A DNA stretch of 64,000 bases from Myxococcus flavus (GTDB lineage: Bacteria; Myxococcota; Myxococcia; Myxococcales; Myxococcaceae): positions 4,774,001 through 4,838,000 of the forward strand of contig NZ_CP143624.1 in the NCBI RefSeq assembly GCF_050038885.1, written 5' to 3'. This document shows positions 25,660 to 33,790 of the stretch, one piece after another. The number at the start of each line of letters is the position of its first letter. Position 1 is the stretch's first letter. Below the pieces are notes generated by a model, which was not told the origin of the DNA, did no database searches, and saw only the letters and a program-made list of their open reading frames with translations. The translations under genes and the position numbers were made by a program.

Positions 25660-25965
25660 CCCGTTCCAGGAAGGGTCGAAGCCAGCGCGCACGTCATGGT
25701 GACGGCGCTGGCGCACGAGTCGCGACGGGTTGTGCACCGGGCCGGCGCCCTGGAACGAGGCTGGGGTGTCCTTACGTGTCTGGCTTTCTGCTGCGGGTGG
25801 CTATTTATTGGCGGGCGGAACAGGGATACGCCAATTTGGGAGGGGCTTGTCTTCTGGTGGGCACATGGGCTCAGGCGTCCAGAGCGTGTCTTGGATTGCA
25901 TCTAGAGTGTGAGTCATTGCCGGTCGAACGAACGACCGGGCTCTTCCCACCCCAACGAGGACCCT
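25660..25965 (+). promoter_or_regulatory. Gene-free 306-bp leader of the Tat-protein gene
   Basis: No convincing gene lies here. The stretch from about 25780 to 25900 is clearly more AT-rich than its surroundings (for example GGCTATTTATTGGCGGG), as expected of a promoter region or foreign DNA, but I could not identify a reliable -35/-10 pair. It contains the inverted repeat at 25920-25939, and a GAGG ribosome-binding site just before GTG 25966. Confidence 0.4.
25920..25939. repeat. Perfect 7-bp inverted repeat upstream of the Tat-protein gene
   Basis: The sequence CCGGTCG-AACGAA-CGACCGG occupies these positions, 26 bases before GTG 25966. It could be a regulator-binding site or a stem-loop in the 5' untranslated RNA. 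It is not followed by a U-run. Confidence 0.5.
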
Positions 25966-26598
25966 GTGAGCCCATCAGACCCTGCGCAGATGAACAGACG
26001 ATGGTTCCTGAGAGCTGGCACATTGCTGGGGCTCGGTGCCGGCGGTGTTTTGACCGCGAGGACCGCCGAGGCCGGTGTGTCTTCGAAGGGCTCCATCCTG
26101 ACGCCCCCTCCCGCTGGAACCTTTGATGAGCGTTGGGGCGCGGTCTCCGAAATCAGGGGCGTGCGCAAAGTCTTGAGTCCTGACGAGGCGCTCTGGGCCG
26201 CCGAGCGCCCGCCGATGTCCCCGGAGCCGGTCTATGTTTCGGAGGCGGGGCTCGCCTCGTTCCAGGTACACTTCTACAACAATTTCAACGCTCGAATCTG
26301 GATCTGCATTTCATTCGAGGATCCGGCCAACTGCAGTGCCTGGGGCGGGTGGGGGACTCGCGGTTGGTGGAGTGTCGACCCGGGGCAGTCGGTGTACGTC
26401 CTCAACACGACATACCCGGAGGTATGCTTCTACGCTGAGACTGGCACGGGCTGGGTCTGGACTGCCGAAGACCACCACATCTTTGCGCCACAGACGGCAT
26501 TCAGTTCCTGTCTGTGGAACCAACGCATTGGTGACCGCTATCTGGGGATGCGCCGGCGGGGCCTGGTCGAGGGGCCCAACACATTCACTCTCCAATGA
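25966..26598 (+). CDS. Tat-exported DUF1036-like protein
   Basis: I choose GTG 25966, which follows GAGG at good spacing; ATG 25990 is the alternative. The N-terminus has a twin-arginine signal (MNRRWFLRAGTLLGLGAGG, cleavage likely at ARTAEAG), so the protein is exported folded. The mature 170 residues are aromatic-rich and resemble DUF1036 proteins (VHFYNNFNARIWICISFED, GWGTRGWWSVDPGQSVYVLN, EVCFYAETGTGWVWTAED), which form a small beta-sandwich of unknown role. Codon use is visibly less GC-biased than in neighbouring genes. The gene stands alone between two 23-bp direct repeats. Both facts suggest acquisition by insertion. Confidence 0.75.
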   Translation: MSPSDPAQMNRRWFLRAGTLLGLGAGGVLTARTAEAGVSSKGSILTPPPAGTFDERWGAVSEIRGVRKVLSPDEALWAAERPPMSPEPVYVSEAGLASFQVHFYNNFNARIWICISFEDPANCSAWGGWGTRGWWSVDPGQSVYVLNTTYPEVCFYAETGTGWVWTAEDHHIFAPQTAFSSCLWNQRIGDRYLGMRRRGLVEGPNTFTLQ

Positions 26599-26620
26599 GC
26601 GGCTTCTAACGCAAGGTCGT

Positions 26621-26643
26621 CGAAGGCGCCCTCGGGAGCACCG
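26621..26643 (+). repeat. Direct repeat, right copy
   Basis: This is the 23-bp match (one mismatch) to 25629-25651. It preserves the last codons and the stop of the upstream lipoprotein gene as a short orphan fragment (reading KVVEGALGSTAL then TGA). It looks like a duplicated gene end left beside an insertion. Confidence 0.7.
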
Positions 26644-26657
26644 CCCTTTGAGGGCGG
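26641..26657. terminator. Hairpin between convergent genes
   Basis: CCGCCC and GGGCGG form a perfect 6-bp stem around loop TTTGA. It lies between the convergent Tat-protein and M16-peptidase genes, 31 bases from the peptidase stop. There is no U-run, so it is a candidate only. Confidence 0.45.
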
Positions 26658-26687
26658 CGCGTCGTCCCGAGGGCCGTCACTGCATCG

Positions 26688-29291
26688 CTACGGCCCGACG
26701 ATGGCCAGCGCGCTCCGGTCGAAGTCGATGACCTTGCGCGCCACCTCGCGCACGTCCTCCGCCGTCACCGCCGCGACGTGCTCCGCGTAGTGGAGGAAGT
26801 TATCCTGGCCCAGGCCGTAGCAGGCGTCCAGCGCCAGCAGCGCCGCGCGGGCGCTGTTGCGCTGCAAGCCAATCTCGTGCGTGCCGATGAGGTGCTGCTT
26901 GGCGCGGGCCAGCTCCTCGGCGGGGATGGGCTCGTCGCGCACGCGCGCCAGCTCCGCGCGGATGCCCTCCAGCGCCGCGTCCACCTTCTCCGGGCTGGTG
27001 CCCATGTACGTGGCGAAGAAGCCCGGGTCCACGCCCTCCGATGCGAACGAGCTGACGCTGTAGGCCATGGAGCGCTTGTCGCGCAGCTCCACGAACAGCC
27101 GCCCGCCCTGGCCGGACAGCACCGTGGAGAGCACCTCCAGCGGGTGGCGCCATGGGTCGCTCACGCGCGCGCCCGGGAAGCCGAGCACCAGGTGCGCCTG
27201 TGCGCGCGCCAGCACCTTCTTCTCCTGGCGAGGGCCGTCCAGCGGCGGCTCCACCGGGACGGCGGGCGGCGGGGCCGCCTTGCCGCGCGACGCGCCGAAG
27301 TACTCGCGCGCCAGCGCCATGACCTCGTCCACCTTCACGTCGCCCACCACGCTGAGCGTGAGCTGCGACGGGTCCATGTACGCCGCGTGCCATGCGCGCA
27401 ATTGCTCCGACGCCAGCTTCTCCACCGAAGCGTGCTCGCCGGTGGTAGGCATGCGGTAGGGGTGCGTGCGGTACAGCGTCTTGCCGAACAGGTCGAAGGC
27501 GACGCTGGACGGCTTGTCCTCGCGGGTGAGGATGTCCTGGAGCAGCAGCGTGCGCTCGCGGGCGACCTCGGCCTCGGGGAAGGACGCGTTCAGCAGGCAG
27601 TCGGCGAAGAGGCGGAAGGCCGACTCGAAGTGGCGCGAGAGGAACTCGCCCCGCAGGCCCACCGAGTTGCGCCCGCCCTGGCCTCCCATGCTGCCCGCAT
27701 ACGCGTCGATGAGGTCGGAGATGTCCTCCGCGTCATGTGTCGGCGTGCCGCGCGTGAGGCAGCGGGTGAGCAGGGTGGAGATGCCGTTGTCCGCGGGCGT
27801 CTCGTAGCGCAGGCCACCGGCGAAGGCGGCGCGCACGGCGAACAGCGGCACCGCCGGCTCCACGCGCACCACGATGGTCGCGCCCGAGGGCAGCTTCTCC
27901 GTGATGATGTCGCTGGGGCCGGCGCTCGCGCCCTTCAGGATGCGCACCGGCGAGTCGCTCACGGCCACCTTGCGCGGCTTGCGCTCGGGCGGCGCGGCGG
28001 CGGGCTCTCGGGCCACGCGGTCCAGCACCTCGTGGACCTGCGCCTCGCTGAGCGGCGTGCCCTCCGGCAGCAGGCCCGTGACGACGGCGCGGTCGAAGCG
28101 CAGGTAGCGCTCGGCGGCGGCGCGCAGGTGCTCGGGCGTGAGGTTGCGCACGGCCTCGTAGTAGCGGGCCTCCGCCTCCAGGCTGCCCATGCCGGACTGG
28201 TAGAAGCCCATCTTCCGGGCCATGCCCTGCACCGTCTCGCGCTGGTACACGGCCTCCGCCTCCACCAGCGCCTTGGCCGTGGCCAGCTCCTCCGCCGTCA
28301 CCGGCATGGCGCGCAGCGTGGCCAGCCCCCGCGCCGTCTCCTCCAGCGCCCGCATGGCGTTGGCGGGCTGGAGCGTCAGCGACGCGGAGAAGATGCCAGG
28401 GTCCGTGGGCGTATAGGCGAAGGTGTGGATGTCGTTGACCAGGTTGTGGCGGCGCTTCACCTCGCGCACCAGCCGGGATGCGTCGCCCTGGCCGGCAATC
28501 ATCGCCAGCACGTCCAGCGCGGGCACGTCCTCGTGGTCCGCCTGGGGAATCCCGAAGGCCAGGTGGAGGTAGGCCTCCTTCACCTCGTCGGGGCGCAGCA
28601 GGATGCGCCGGCCCGAGGCCACCGGCTCCTGGGCGCGCGCCACCCGGCCCTCGTAGGGCCGGCCCCAGTCGCCGCCGAAGATGTCGTCCACCCACTCGCG
28701 CAGCTCCGCCTCGCGCAGGTCGCCGGCCACCGACAGCACCAGGTTCTTCGGCGTGTAGTGGCGGTGGTAGAACTCCAGCACCTTCTCGCGCGTGAAGCTG
28801 CGCACGCTCGCGTCCGTGCCGATGACGGGCAGCCGGTAGGGGTGCACCTGGTACGCGGTGGAGAACAAGTCTCGCGAGGCGCGGCGGGACGGCGTGTCCT
28901 GGCTGCGCTTGATTTCCTCGCACACCACCTCGATTTCGCGCGCCAGCTCGCCCGCGTCGAACGCCGAGCGGCGGACCGCGTCGCCCAGGATGTCCAGGCC
29001 CATGCGCGCGAACTGGCTGGCGATGACGATGTGGTAGACGGTCTGGTCGAAGGAGGTCCAGGCGTTGATTTCGCCGCCGTGGGACTCCACGTCGCGGGCG
29101 ACTTCACCGGGGCCCCGGCGCTCGGTGCCCTTGAAGAGCATGTGCTCATGCAGGTGGGCCAGGCCCGCCTGGTCTGGCCGCTCGTCGGCGCTCCCGGCCT
29201 TGACCCAGACCTGGAAGGCCGCGACCTTGGCGGCGTGCTGCTCCTCGAAGACGACGGTAAGCCCGTTGGATAGCGCGTAGCGGATGGCCAT
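26688..29291 (-). CDS. M16-family zinc peptidase with two M16 modules
   Basis: The 867-residue protein contains two M16 modules of about 430 residues. The first carries the inverted zinc motif HXXEH as HLHEH (His46, Glu49, His50), with the third ligand Glu expected about 75 residues later in REIEVVCEEIKRSQD. The second begins about residue 450 (EKLPSGATIVVRVEPAVPL) and lacks HXXEH (GISTLLTRCLTRG), but keeps the R/Y substrate-binding block near the end (GQGGRLFVELRDKRSMAYSV). This one-active, one-inactive arrangement is normal for the family and forms a clamshell chamber. No signal peptide is seen, so it probably degrades peptides in the cytoplasm, though export by another route cannot be excluded. 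It is divergent from the coiled-coil gene. Confidence 0.92.
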   Translation of the reverse strand: MAIRYALSNGLTVVFEEQHAAKVAAFQVWVKAGSADERPDQAGLAHLHEHMLFKGTERRGPGEVARDVESHGGEINAWTSFDQTVYHIVIASQFARMGLDILGDAVRRSAFDAGELAREIEVVCEEIKRSQDTPSRRASRDLFSTAYQVHPYRLPVIGTDASVRSFTREKVLEFYHRHYTPKNLVLSVAGDLREAELREWVDDIFGGDWGRPYEGRVARAQEPVASGRRILLRPDEVKEAYLHLAFGIPQADHEDVPALDVLAMIAGQGDASRLVREVKRRHNLVNDIHTFAYTPTDPGIFSASLTLQPANAMRALEETARGLATLRAMPVTAEELATAKALVEAEAVYQRETVQGMARKMGFYQSGMGSLEAEARYYEAVRNLTPEHLRAAAERYLRFDRAVVTGLLPEGTPLSEAQVHEVLDRVAREPAAAPPERKPRKVAVSDSPVRILKGASAGPSDIITEKLPSGATIVVRVEPAVPLFAVRAAFAGGLRYETPADNGISTLLTRCLTRGTPTHDAEDISDLIDAYAGSMGGQGGRNSVGLRGEFLSRHFESAFRLFADCLLNASFPEAEVARERTLLLQDILTREDKPSSVAFDLFGKTLYRTHPYRMPTTGEHASVEKLASEQLRAWHAAYMDPSQLTLSVVGDVKVDEVMALAREYFGASRGKAAPPPAVPVEPPLDGPRQEKKVLARAQAHLVLGFPGARVSDPWRHPLEVLSTVLSGQGGRLFVELRDKRSMAYSVSSFASEGVDPGFFATYMGTSPEKVDAALEGIRAELARVRDEPIPAEELARAKQHLIGTHEIGLQRNSARAALLALDACYGLGQDNFLHYAEHVAAVTAEDVREVARKVIDFDRSALAIVGP

Positions 29292-29491
29292 AGAGAACGT
29301 CCGAAGCTGTCACCGGCCCACCGGGAGGGCAAGGCAAGGTGTGATGTTTTCCCTCACTGGCTAACGCCCGGGAGCCCCGGCGTCGAGGAGACTGTACGGC
29401 TGCCGTCCGGTCGGATGGATGGACTTCGGACGCGCACCTGCCCACGCGTCTCTGGTGATGCGACCGTCCGGGGGGTAACCTGCGCTCGCCC

Positions 29492-31693
29492 ATGCCGTCA
29501 CCTCCGGAAGAGGTGGATCCGCTCGCGGACCTGCGCGACAGCCTGGACCTGGAAGAAACCGGTGCCTCGGCGGCCCCCGCTGCCCCCGCCCCGGTGGCCT
29601 CCAGGCCCTTGCCCAAGCCCCCGCCCTCGGCCCCACCGCCCGCCGCCCCGCCTCCATTGCCCCGCCGCCCGGCCGCTTCCCTGGCGGCCGTGCCCAAGGG
29701 GGCCGGTGTGCCCGCGACCCCGAAGGCGCCCGCGTCCGCCACCACGCCGGTCCCCGTGGCGCGGGCGGCCCGGACGCCGGGGAATGATCCATTCGGCGAG
29801 CCCCCCGAAATCCGCATGCCCATGGGGGGCTCCCCGGAGGACAAGCTGGAGTACTTCCGGGCCGTGGTCCGCCAGAAGACGGAGACGCTGGCCCGGGCCC
29901 GGACGCTGTACGCGGAGCGTGACGGCGAGCTCAACGGGGTGAAGCAGTCGCTGACACTGGTCCGCAAGGAGCTGGCGGAGTCCAAGGCGCGCGTCTCCGC
30001 CTTCCAGGAGGAGCTGGCCCGGGAAGCCGCGGAGTCCAAGGCGAAGCTGGCCGCGCTCCAGGAGGAGCTGACCGCGGTCGAGGCGGACCGCAAGGACCTG
30101 TCGCGCGCGCTCGCGGAGGTCGAGTCCGACGTGCCGCGCCTCACCGCGGAGCTCCAGGAGGAGCGCGAGGCCCGCGGCGCGGTGGCCGAGGAGCTGATTG
30201 GCGCCAAGGAGGCGCTGTCGCTGGCCCAGGACCGCGTGGCGGAGCTGGCCGCGGAGAAGTCCGAGGCCCAGGGCGCCCTGGAGGCCGTCCAGGAGCAGTA
30301 CCAGCAGGCCATCGCCGACATCGAGCGGCTGACCTCCGAGAAGGAGGCCGCCTCGGCGGAGCAGGACGCGCTGAACCTGCGCATCGCGCAGCTGGAGGCC
30401 GCGCTGGCCGAGGCCCAGTCCGGGCTGAGCGCGCTGGAGAGCGAGAGCGACTGGTCCAAGAGCTCGCTGGAGGAGGCGCAGGGCCGCTCGGCCACGCTGG
30501 AGGCGGAGCGGGACGAGGCGCGCAAGCAGCTGGCGGTGGTGGAGGACGGGCTGCGCACCCTGCAGGAGCAGGTGGCGGAGCTGGAGCGCGCGCTGGCGCT
30601 GAAGGACGCCGAAATCGTGGGCCTGCGGGCGGCGCTGACCGCGCGCACCACCGAGGCCGCCGAGCTGCCCGTGCTGCGCCAGGCGCTGGAGGCACGCACC
30701 GCGGAGCTGGCGCAGCTCAAGGCGAAGCTGGAGGCGGAGGCCGCCAAGGCCGCGGAGCGCTCGCAGGCCCTGGAAGAGGGGCTGGCGCAGGCCAGCGAGC
30801 GGGCGCAGCTCGCGGAGGCGGAGGCCGCCGCGCTGAAGGAGGCGCTGGAGGCCGCCGAGGTGGAGCAGGTGTCGCTGCGCGACCGCATGGAGGCGGACGC
30901 GGCGGCGCTGGGCGAGGCGGTGCAGCAGGCCGAGACCAAGGTGACGGAGCTGACGGCGGCGGTGGAGGCCGCCCACGCCGGCCACGACGCCTTGAAGGAG
31001 CAGCTCGCCGCGGTGGAGCTGAAGGCGGCCACCAAGGACGCCGAGCGCGTTGGCCTGTCCGCCCGCGTGACGATGCTGGAGACGGCCTCGGCGCAGCGGG
31101 AGGCGGAGCTGGCCCGGCTGCAAGCGGAGCTGACCAAGGCCCAGGAGGCCCTGTCGCTGGAGCAGGCGCGGCGCGAGGCGGCGGAGGCCGAGCGCACCGA
31201 CGCGCAGGTGCAGGCGGCCCAGGCCGAGGCGCAGGTGGAGTCGCTGACGGCGGGGCAGGGCGGCACCGAGGCGCAGGTGGCCTCGCTCACCGAGGAGCTG
31301 GAGGCCGCGCGCGCCGAGGCGGACAAGGTGGAGCGGCTCCAGGGCCGGCTGAAGATGATGGAGGGCGCCCTGGAGAGCGCGAAGGCCCAGGCCTCGGCGG
31401 CGTCCAAGGCGGAGGCGGCGCGGGCGGCGGCGGAGGCGAAGCTGGCGAAGGCGGAGGCCTCCCTGAAGGCGGAGCAGGAGGCGCGGCAGGCGCTCGAGGC
31501 CCGGCTCGCGGAGACACCCTCGGCAGCCGCGGCGGCGGCGCCCGCGGACTGGGAGGCGGAGCGCGAGCAGCTCAAGGCGGACGCGGCCAACCTCAAGCGC
31601 AAGCTGGTGGCGGCCGAGGCAGCGCTCGAGAGCGCGGCGGGTTACAAGGCGAAGATTGCCCGGCTGGAGGCGCAATTGAAGGGCAAGAAGTAG
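29492..31693 (+). CDS. Long Ala/Glu-rich coiled-coil protein
   Basis: The 733-residue protein has a Pro/Ala-rich N-terminal 110 residues (beginning MPSPPEEVDPLADLRDSLDL), then about 600 residues of almost unbroken heptad-rich helix (Glu, Ala, Leu, Lys, Gln; blocks such as LEAALAEAQSGLSALE). It has no signal peptide, membrane helix or receiver domain. The length and composition resemble the cytoskeletal or scaffold coiled-coil proteins of myxobacteria, but it lacks the pseudo-receiver head of AglZ and FrzS, so I assign no name. A long antisense frame over this gene is an artefact of GC skew. The hemW gene follows 13 bases downstream and is probably co-transcribed. Confidence 0.8.
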   Translation: MPSPPEEVDPLADLRDSLDLEETGASAAPAAPAPVASRPLPKPPPSAPPPAAPPPLPRRPAASLAAVPKGAGVPATPKAPASATTPVPVARAARTPGNDPFGEPPEIRMPMGGSPEDKLEYFRAVVRQKTETLARARTLYAERDGELNGVKQSLTLVRKELAESKARVSAFQEELAREAAESKAKLAALQEELTAVEADRKDLSRALAEVESDVPRLTAELQEEREARGAVAEELIGAKEALSLAQDRVAELAAEKSEAQGALEAVQEQYQQAIADIERLTSEKEAASAEQDALNLRIAQLEAALAEAQSGLSALESESDWSKSSLEEAQGRSATLEAERDEARKQLAVVEDGLRTLQEQVAELERALALKDAEIVGLRAALTARTTEAAELPVLRQALEARTAELAQLKAKLEAEAAKAAERSQALEEGLAQASERAQLAEAEAAALKEALEAAEVEQVSLRDRMEADAAALGEAVQQAETKVTELTAAVEAAHAGHDALKEQLAAVELKAATKDAERVGLSARVTMLETASAQREAELARLQAELTKAQEALSLEQARREAAEAERTDAQVQAAQAEAQVESLTAGQGGTEAQVASLTEELEAARAEADKVERLQGRLKMMEGALESAKAQASAASKAEAARAAAEAKLAKAEASLKAEQEARQALEARLAETPSAAAAAAPADWEAEREQLKADAANLKRKLVAAEAALESAAGYKAKIARLEAQLKGKK

Positions 31694-31706
31694 AGGTTTC
31701 GTCTTC

Positions 31707-32912
31707 ATGCCCTTCAACGCACCAGTGGATGCCCTCACGGGGATGCAGGCGGCCCGCTTCGGGCTGTACCTGCACTTCCCGTACTGCCTGGCGAAGTGCC
31801 CGTACTGCGACTTCGCGGTGGCGGTGGCGCGGCAGGTGCCCGAGGAGCGCTACGCCCACGCGGTGTTGAAGGAGCTGGACGCCCGGCTGGCCGTCGAGCC
31901 CTCGCTGGCGAGGAGGCCGCTCGACTCCATCTTCCTGGGCGGCGGCACCCCGTCCCTGTGGCACCCCCGCTACGTGGCCCAGGTGCTGGACGGCATCGCC
32001 GCGAGGCTCGCGGTGGCGCCCAACGTGGAGGTGTCGCTGGAGGGCAACCCCGAGCGCGCGGACGCGGAGCGCTTCGCCGGCTACCAGGCGGCGGGGGTGA
32101 ACCGGCTGTCGCTGGGCGTGCAGTCCTTCCAGCCGGAGACGCTGAAGGCGCTGGGGCGCGCGCACGACGCGGCCATGGTGGACGAGGCGGTGCGCGCGGC
32201 GCGGATGGCCGGCTTCCCGGTGGTGGCCCTGGACTTCATCTACGGCGTGCACGGGCAGACCGTGGCCCAGGTGGAGGCGGACGCGCGACGGGCGGTGGCG
32301 CTGGAGCCGGAGCACCTGTCCACCTACGCGCTGACGGTGGAGCGCGACGTGCTGGCGGAGGACACGCCCCTGTCAAAGCGCCTCAAGCGCGGCGAGCTGG
32401 AGCTCCCCGCCGACGACACCGTGGTGGACATGGCGCGGGTGGTGCGCGAGGTGTACGGCGCGGCGGGCCTGCACCGCTACGAGGTCTCCAACCACGCGCG
32501 GCCGGGGTACAGCTCGCGCCACAACGCGCTGTACTGGACGGGCGGGGAGTACCTGGCGCTCGGCGTGGGCGCCACGGGCATGCTGCTGTCGCCCGAGCCG
32601 CACCGGTACGTGAACCTGCGCAGCCCCGAGCGCTACCTCACGGAGGTGGAGGCGGGGCGGCTGCCGGAGGACGGGCGCGAGGCGCTGGGCCCGGAGGAGC
32701 TCTTCGCGGAGCGGCTGGCCATGGGGCTGCGCCTGGTGTCCGGCGTGGACTGGGAGGCTGTGTGCGAGCGATACGGTCAGCCGGTGGAACCCCGGCGGGC
32801 CGAGGTGGCGCGGCTGGTGGAGCACGGCTTCGCGACGCTGCGTGACGGGCGTCTGGCATTGACGGAGAAGGGGGCGGACGTCCATAGCGCCGTGTGCGCG
32901 CGGCTCATCTAG
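31707..32912 (+). CDS. hemW: HemW-like radical SAM heme chaperone
   Basis: The 401-residue protein carries the radical SAM cluster motif CxxxCxxC as YCLAKCPYCDF (Cys27, Cys31, Cys34), preceded by LYLHFPY. Further family blocks are IFLGGGTPSLW, VEVSLEGNPE, GVNRLSLGVQSFQ and LDFIYGVHGQT. The C-terminal HemN-like domain has HNALYWTGGEYLALGVGA and ends with a winged-helix part (LVEHGFATLRDGRLALTEKG). HemW has the CxxxCxxC motif without the extra cysteine typical of HemN, and binds heme to insert it into respiratory enzymes rather than oxidising coproporphyrinogen. It starts after a GAGG site 13 bases past the coiled-coil gene. Confidence 0.9.
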   Translation: MPFNAPVDALTGMQAARFGLYLHFPYCLAKCPYCDFAVAVARQVPEERYAHAVLKELDARLAVEPSLARRPLDSIFLGGGTPSLWHPRYVAQVLDGIAARLAVAPNVEVSLEGNPERADAERFAGYQAAGVNRLSLGVQSFQPETLKALGRAHDAAMVDEAVRAARMAGFPVVALDFIYGVHGQTVAQVEADARRAVALEPEHLSTYALTVERDVLAEDTPLSKRLKRGELELPADDTVVDMARVVREVYGAAGLHRYEVSNHARPGYSSRHNALYWTGGEYLALGVGATGMLLSPEPHRYVNLRSPERYLTEVEAGRLPEDGREALGPEELFAERLAMGLRLVSGVDWEAVCERYGQPVEPRRAEVARLVEHGFATLRDGRLALTEKGADVHSAVCARLI

Positions 32913-32945
32913 GACCGTCCCCGCCGGAGTCGATTCGAGAGGCGT

Positions 32946-33773
32946 ATGAGCAAGTGGATACTGTGGGTTCTCCTCACGCTGCTGACGGGCAGCCCGTTCC
33001 TGTCGCTGGGGTTGATTGTCCTCATCATCTTCGTGGCGGACCGCTTCACGTGGCAGGTGCTGCCCAGCCCGGTGCGGCTGTTCAAGCGCTTCCAGCGCGC
33101 CGGGGAGCTGGCGGGCACCATCCTCACCAACCCGCATGAGCGGCGGGCCCGCCATGAGCTGGCGGACATCCGCGTGGAGCAGCGCCGGTACGCCGAGGCG
33201 GTGGACATCCTCAAGCCCAACCTGGAGGCGGGTGACGAGGACGTGGACACGCTGTACCTGCTCGGCGTGGCGTATCTGGGCGCCGGTGACGCCCAGCGCG
33301 GTGAGCTGCTCCTGGACGAGGCCGCGAAGCTGGACCCGGACCACAAGCTGGGCGGCATCGACCTGGAGCGGGGCCGCTTCCGGCTCAAGCGCGGTGACGT
33401 GGCGGGCGCGGTGGAGGCGCTGGAGCGCTACTGCCGGGTGCGCCACGGCACGGTGGAGGGCCGCTACCTGCTGGCCAAGGCCCTGTCCCAGGCGGGCCGG
33501 AGCGCCGAGGCGAAGCAGATGCGGGACCTGGCCTGGAACGAGTACGTGGCCGCTCCCCGCTTCCAGCGCCGCCGCGAGCGCAAGTGGGCGTGGCGCGCGC
33601 GGCCCAGTCGCCCGCTGATGTACGCCGCGGCCGTGGCCCTGGTGCTGGGCCTGCTGGCGTCCATGTTGCCCCGGTTCGGAATGACCCCGGATGCGTACGG
33701 CCCCGGCGGACGCTACGGCGCGTATGGCGAGCCGCCCTCCGCGTCCGGGATGGAGGAGTACCTGGGCGAGTAG
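32946..33773 (+). CDS. Membrane-anchored TPR protein
   Basis: The 275-residue protein has a hydrophobic hairpin at residues 4-38 (LWVLLTLLTGSPFLSLGLIV) and four to five TPR-like helix pairs in the middle (ADIRVEQRRYAEAVDILKPN, DTLYLLGVAYLGAGDAQRGE, RGRFRLKRGDVAGAVEALER). A further membrane segment lies near the C-terminus (MYAAAVALVLGLLASMLP), followed by a Gly/Tyr-rich tail. TPR repeats mediate protein contacts, so this is probably an inner-membrane scaffold facing the cytoplasm. It lies 33 bases after hemW and 17 bases before the DUF4388 gene, in what looks like one operon. The partner is unknown. Confidence 0.75.
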   Translation: MSKWILWVLLTLLTGSPFLSLGLIVLIIFVADRFTWQVLPSPVRLFKRFQRAGELAGTILTNPHERRARHELADIRVEQRRYAEAVDILKPNLEAGDEDVDTLYLLGVAYLGAGDAQRGELLLDEAAKLDPDHKLGGIDLERGRFRLKRGDVAGAVEALERYCRVRHGTVEGRYLLAKALSQAGRSAEAKQMRDLAWNEYVAAPRFQRRRERKWAWRARPSRPLMYAAAVALVLGLLASMLPRFGMTPDAYGPGGRYGAYGEPPSASGMEEYLGE

Positions 33774-33790
33774 CGCTAGGCTCGCGTCCC

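Noticed and set aside
29146..31602. Very long antisense open frame (over 800 codons) across the coiled-coil gene
   Set aside because: It is Ser/Ala/Arg monotone text created by GC skew opposite Ala/Glu codons. It overlaps the start of the M16 gene and has no recognisable domain.
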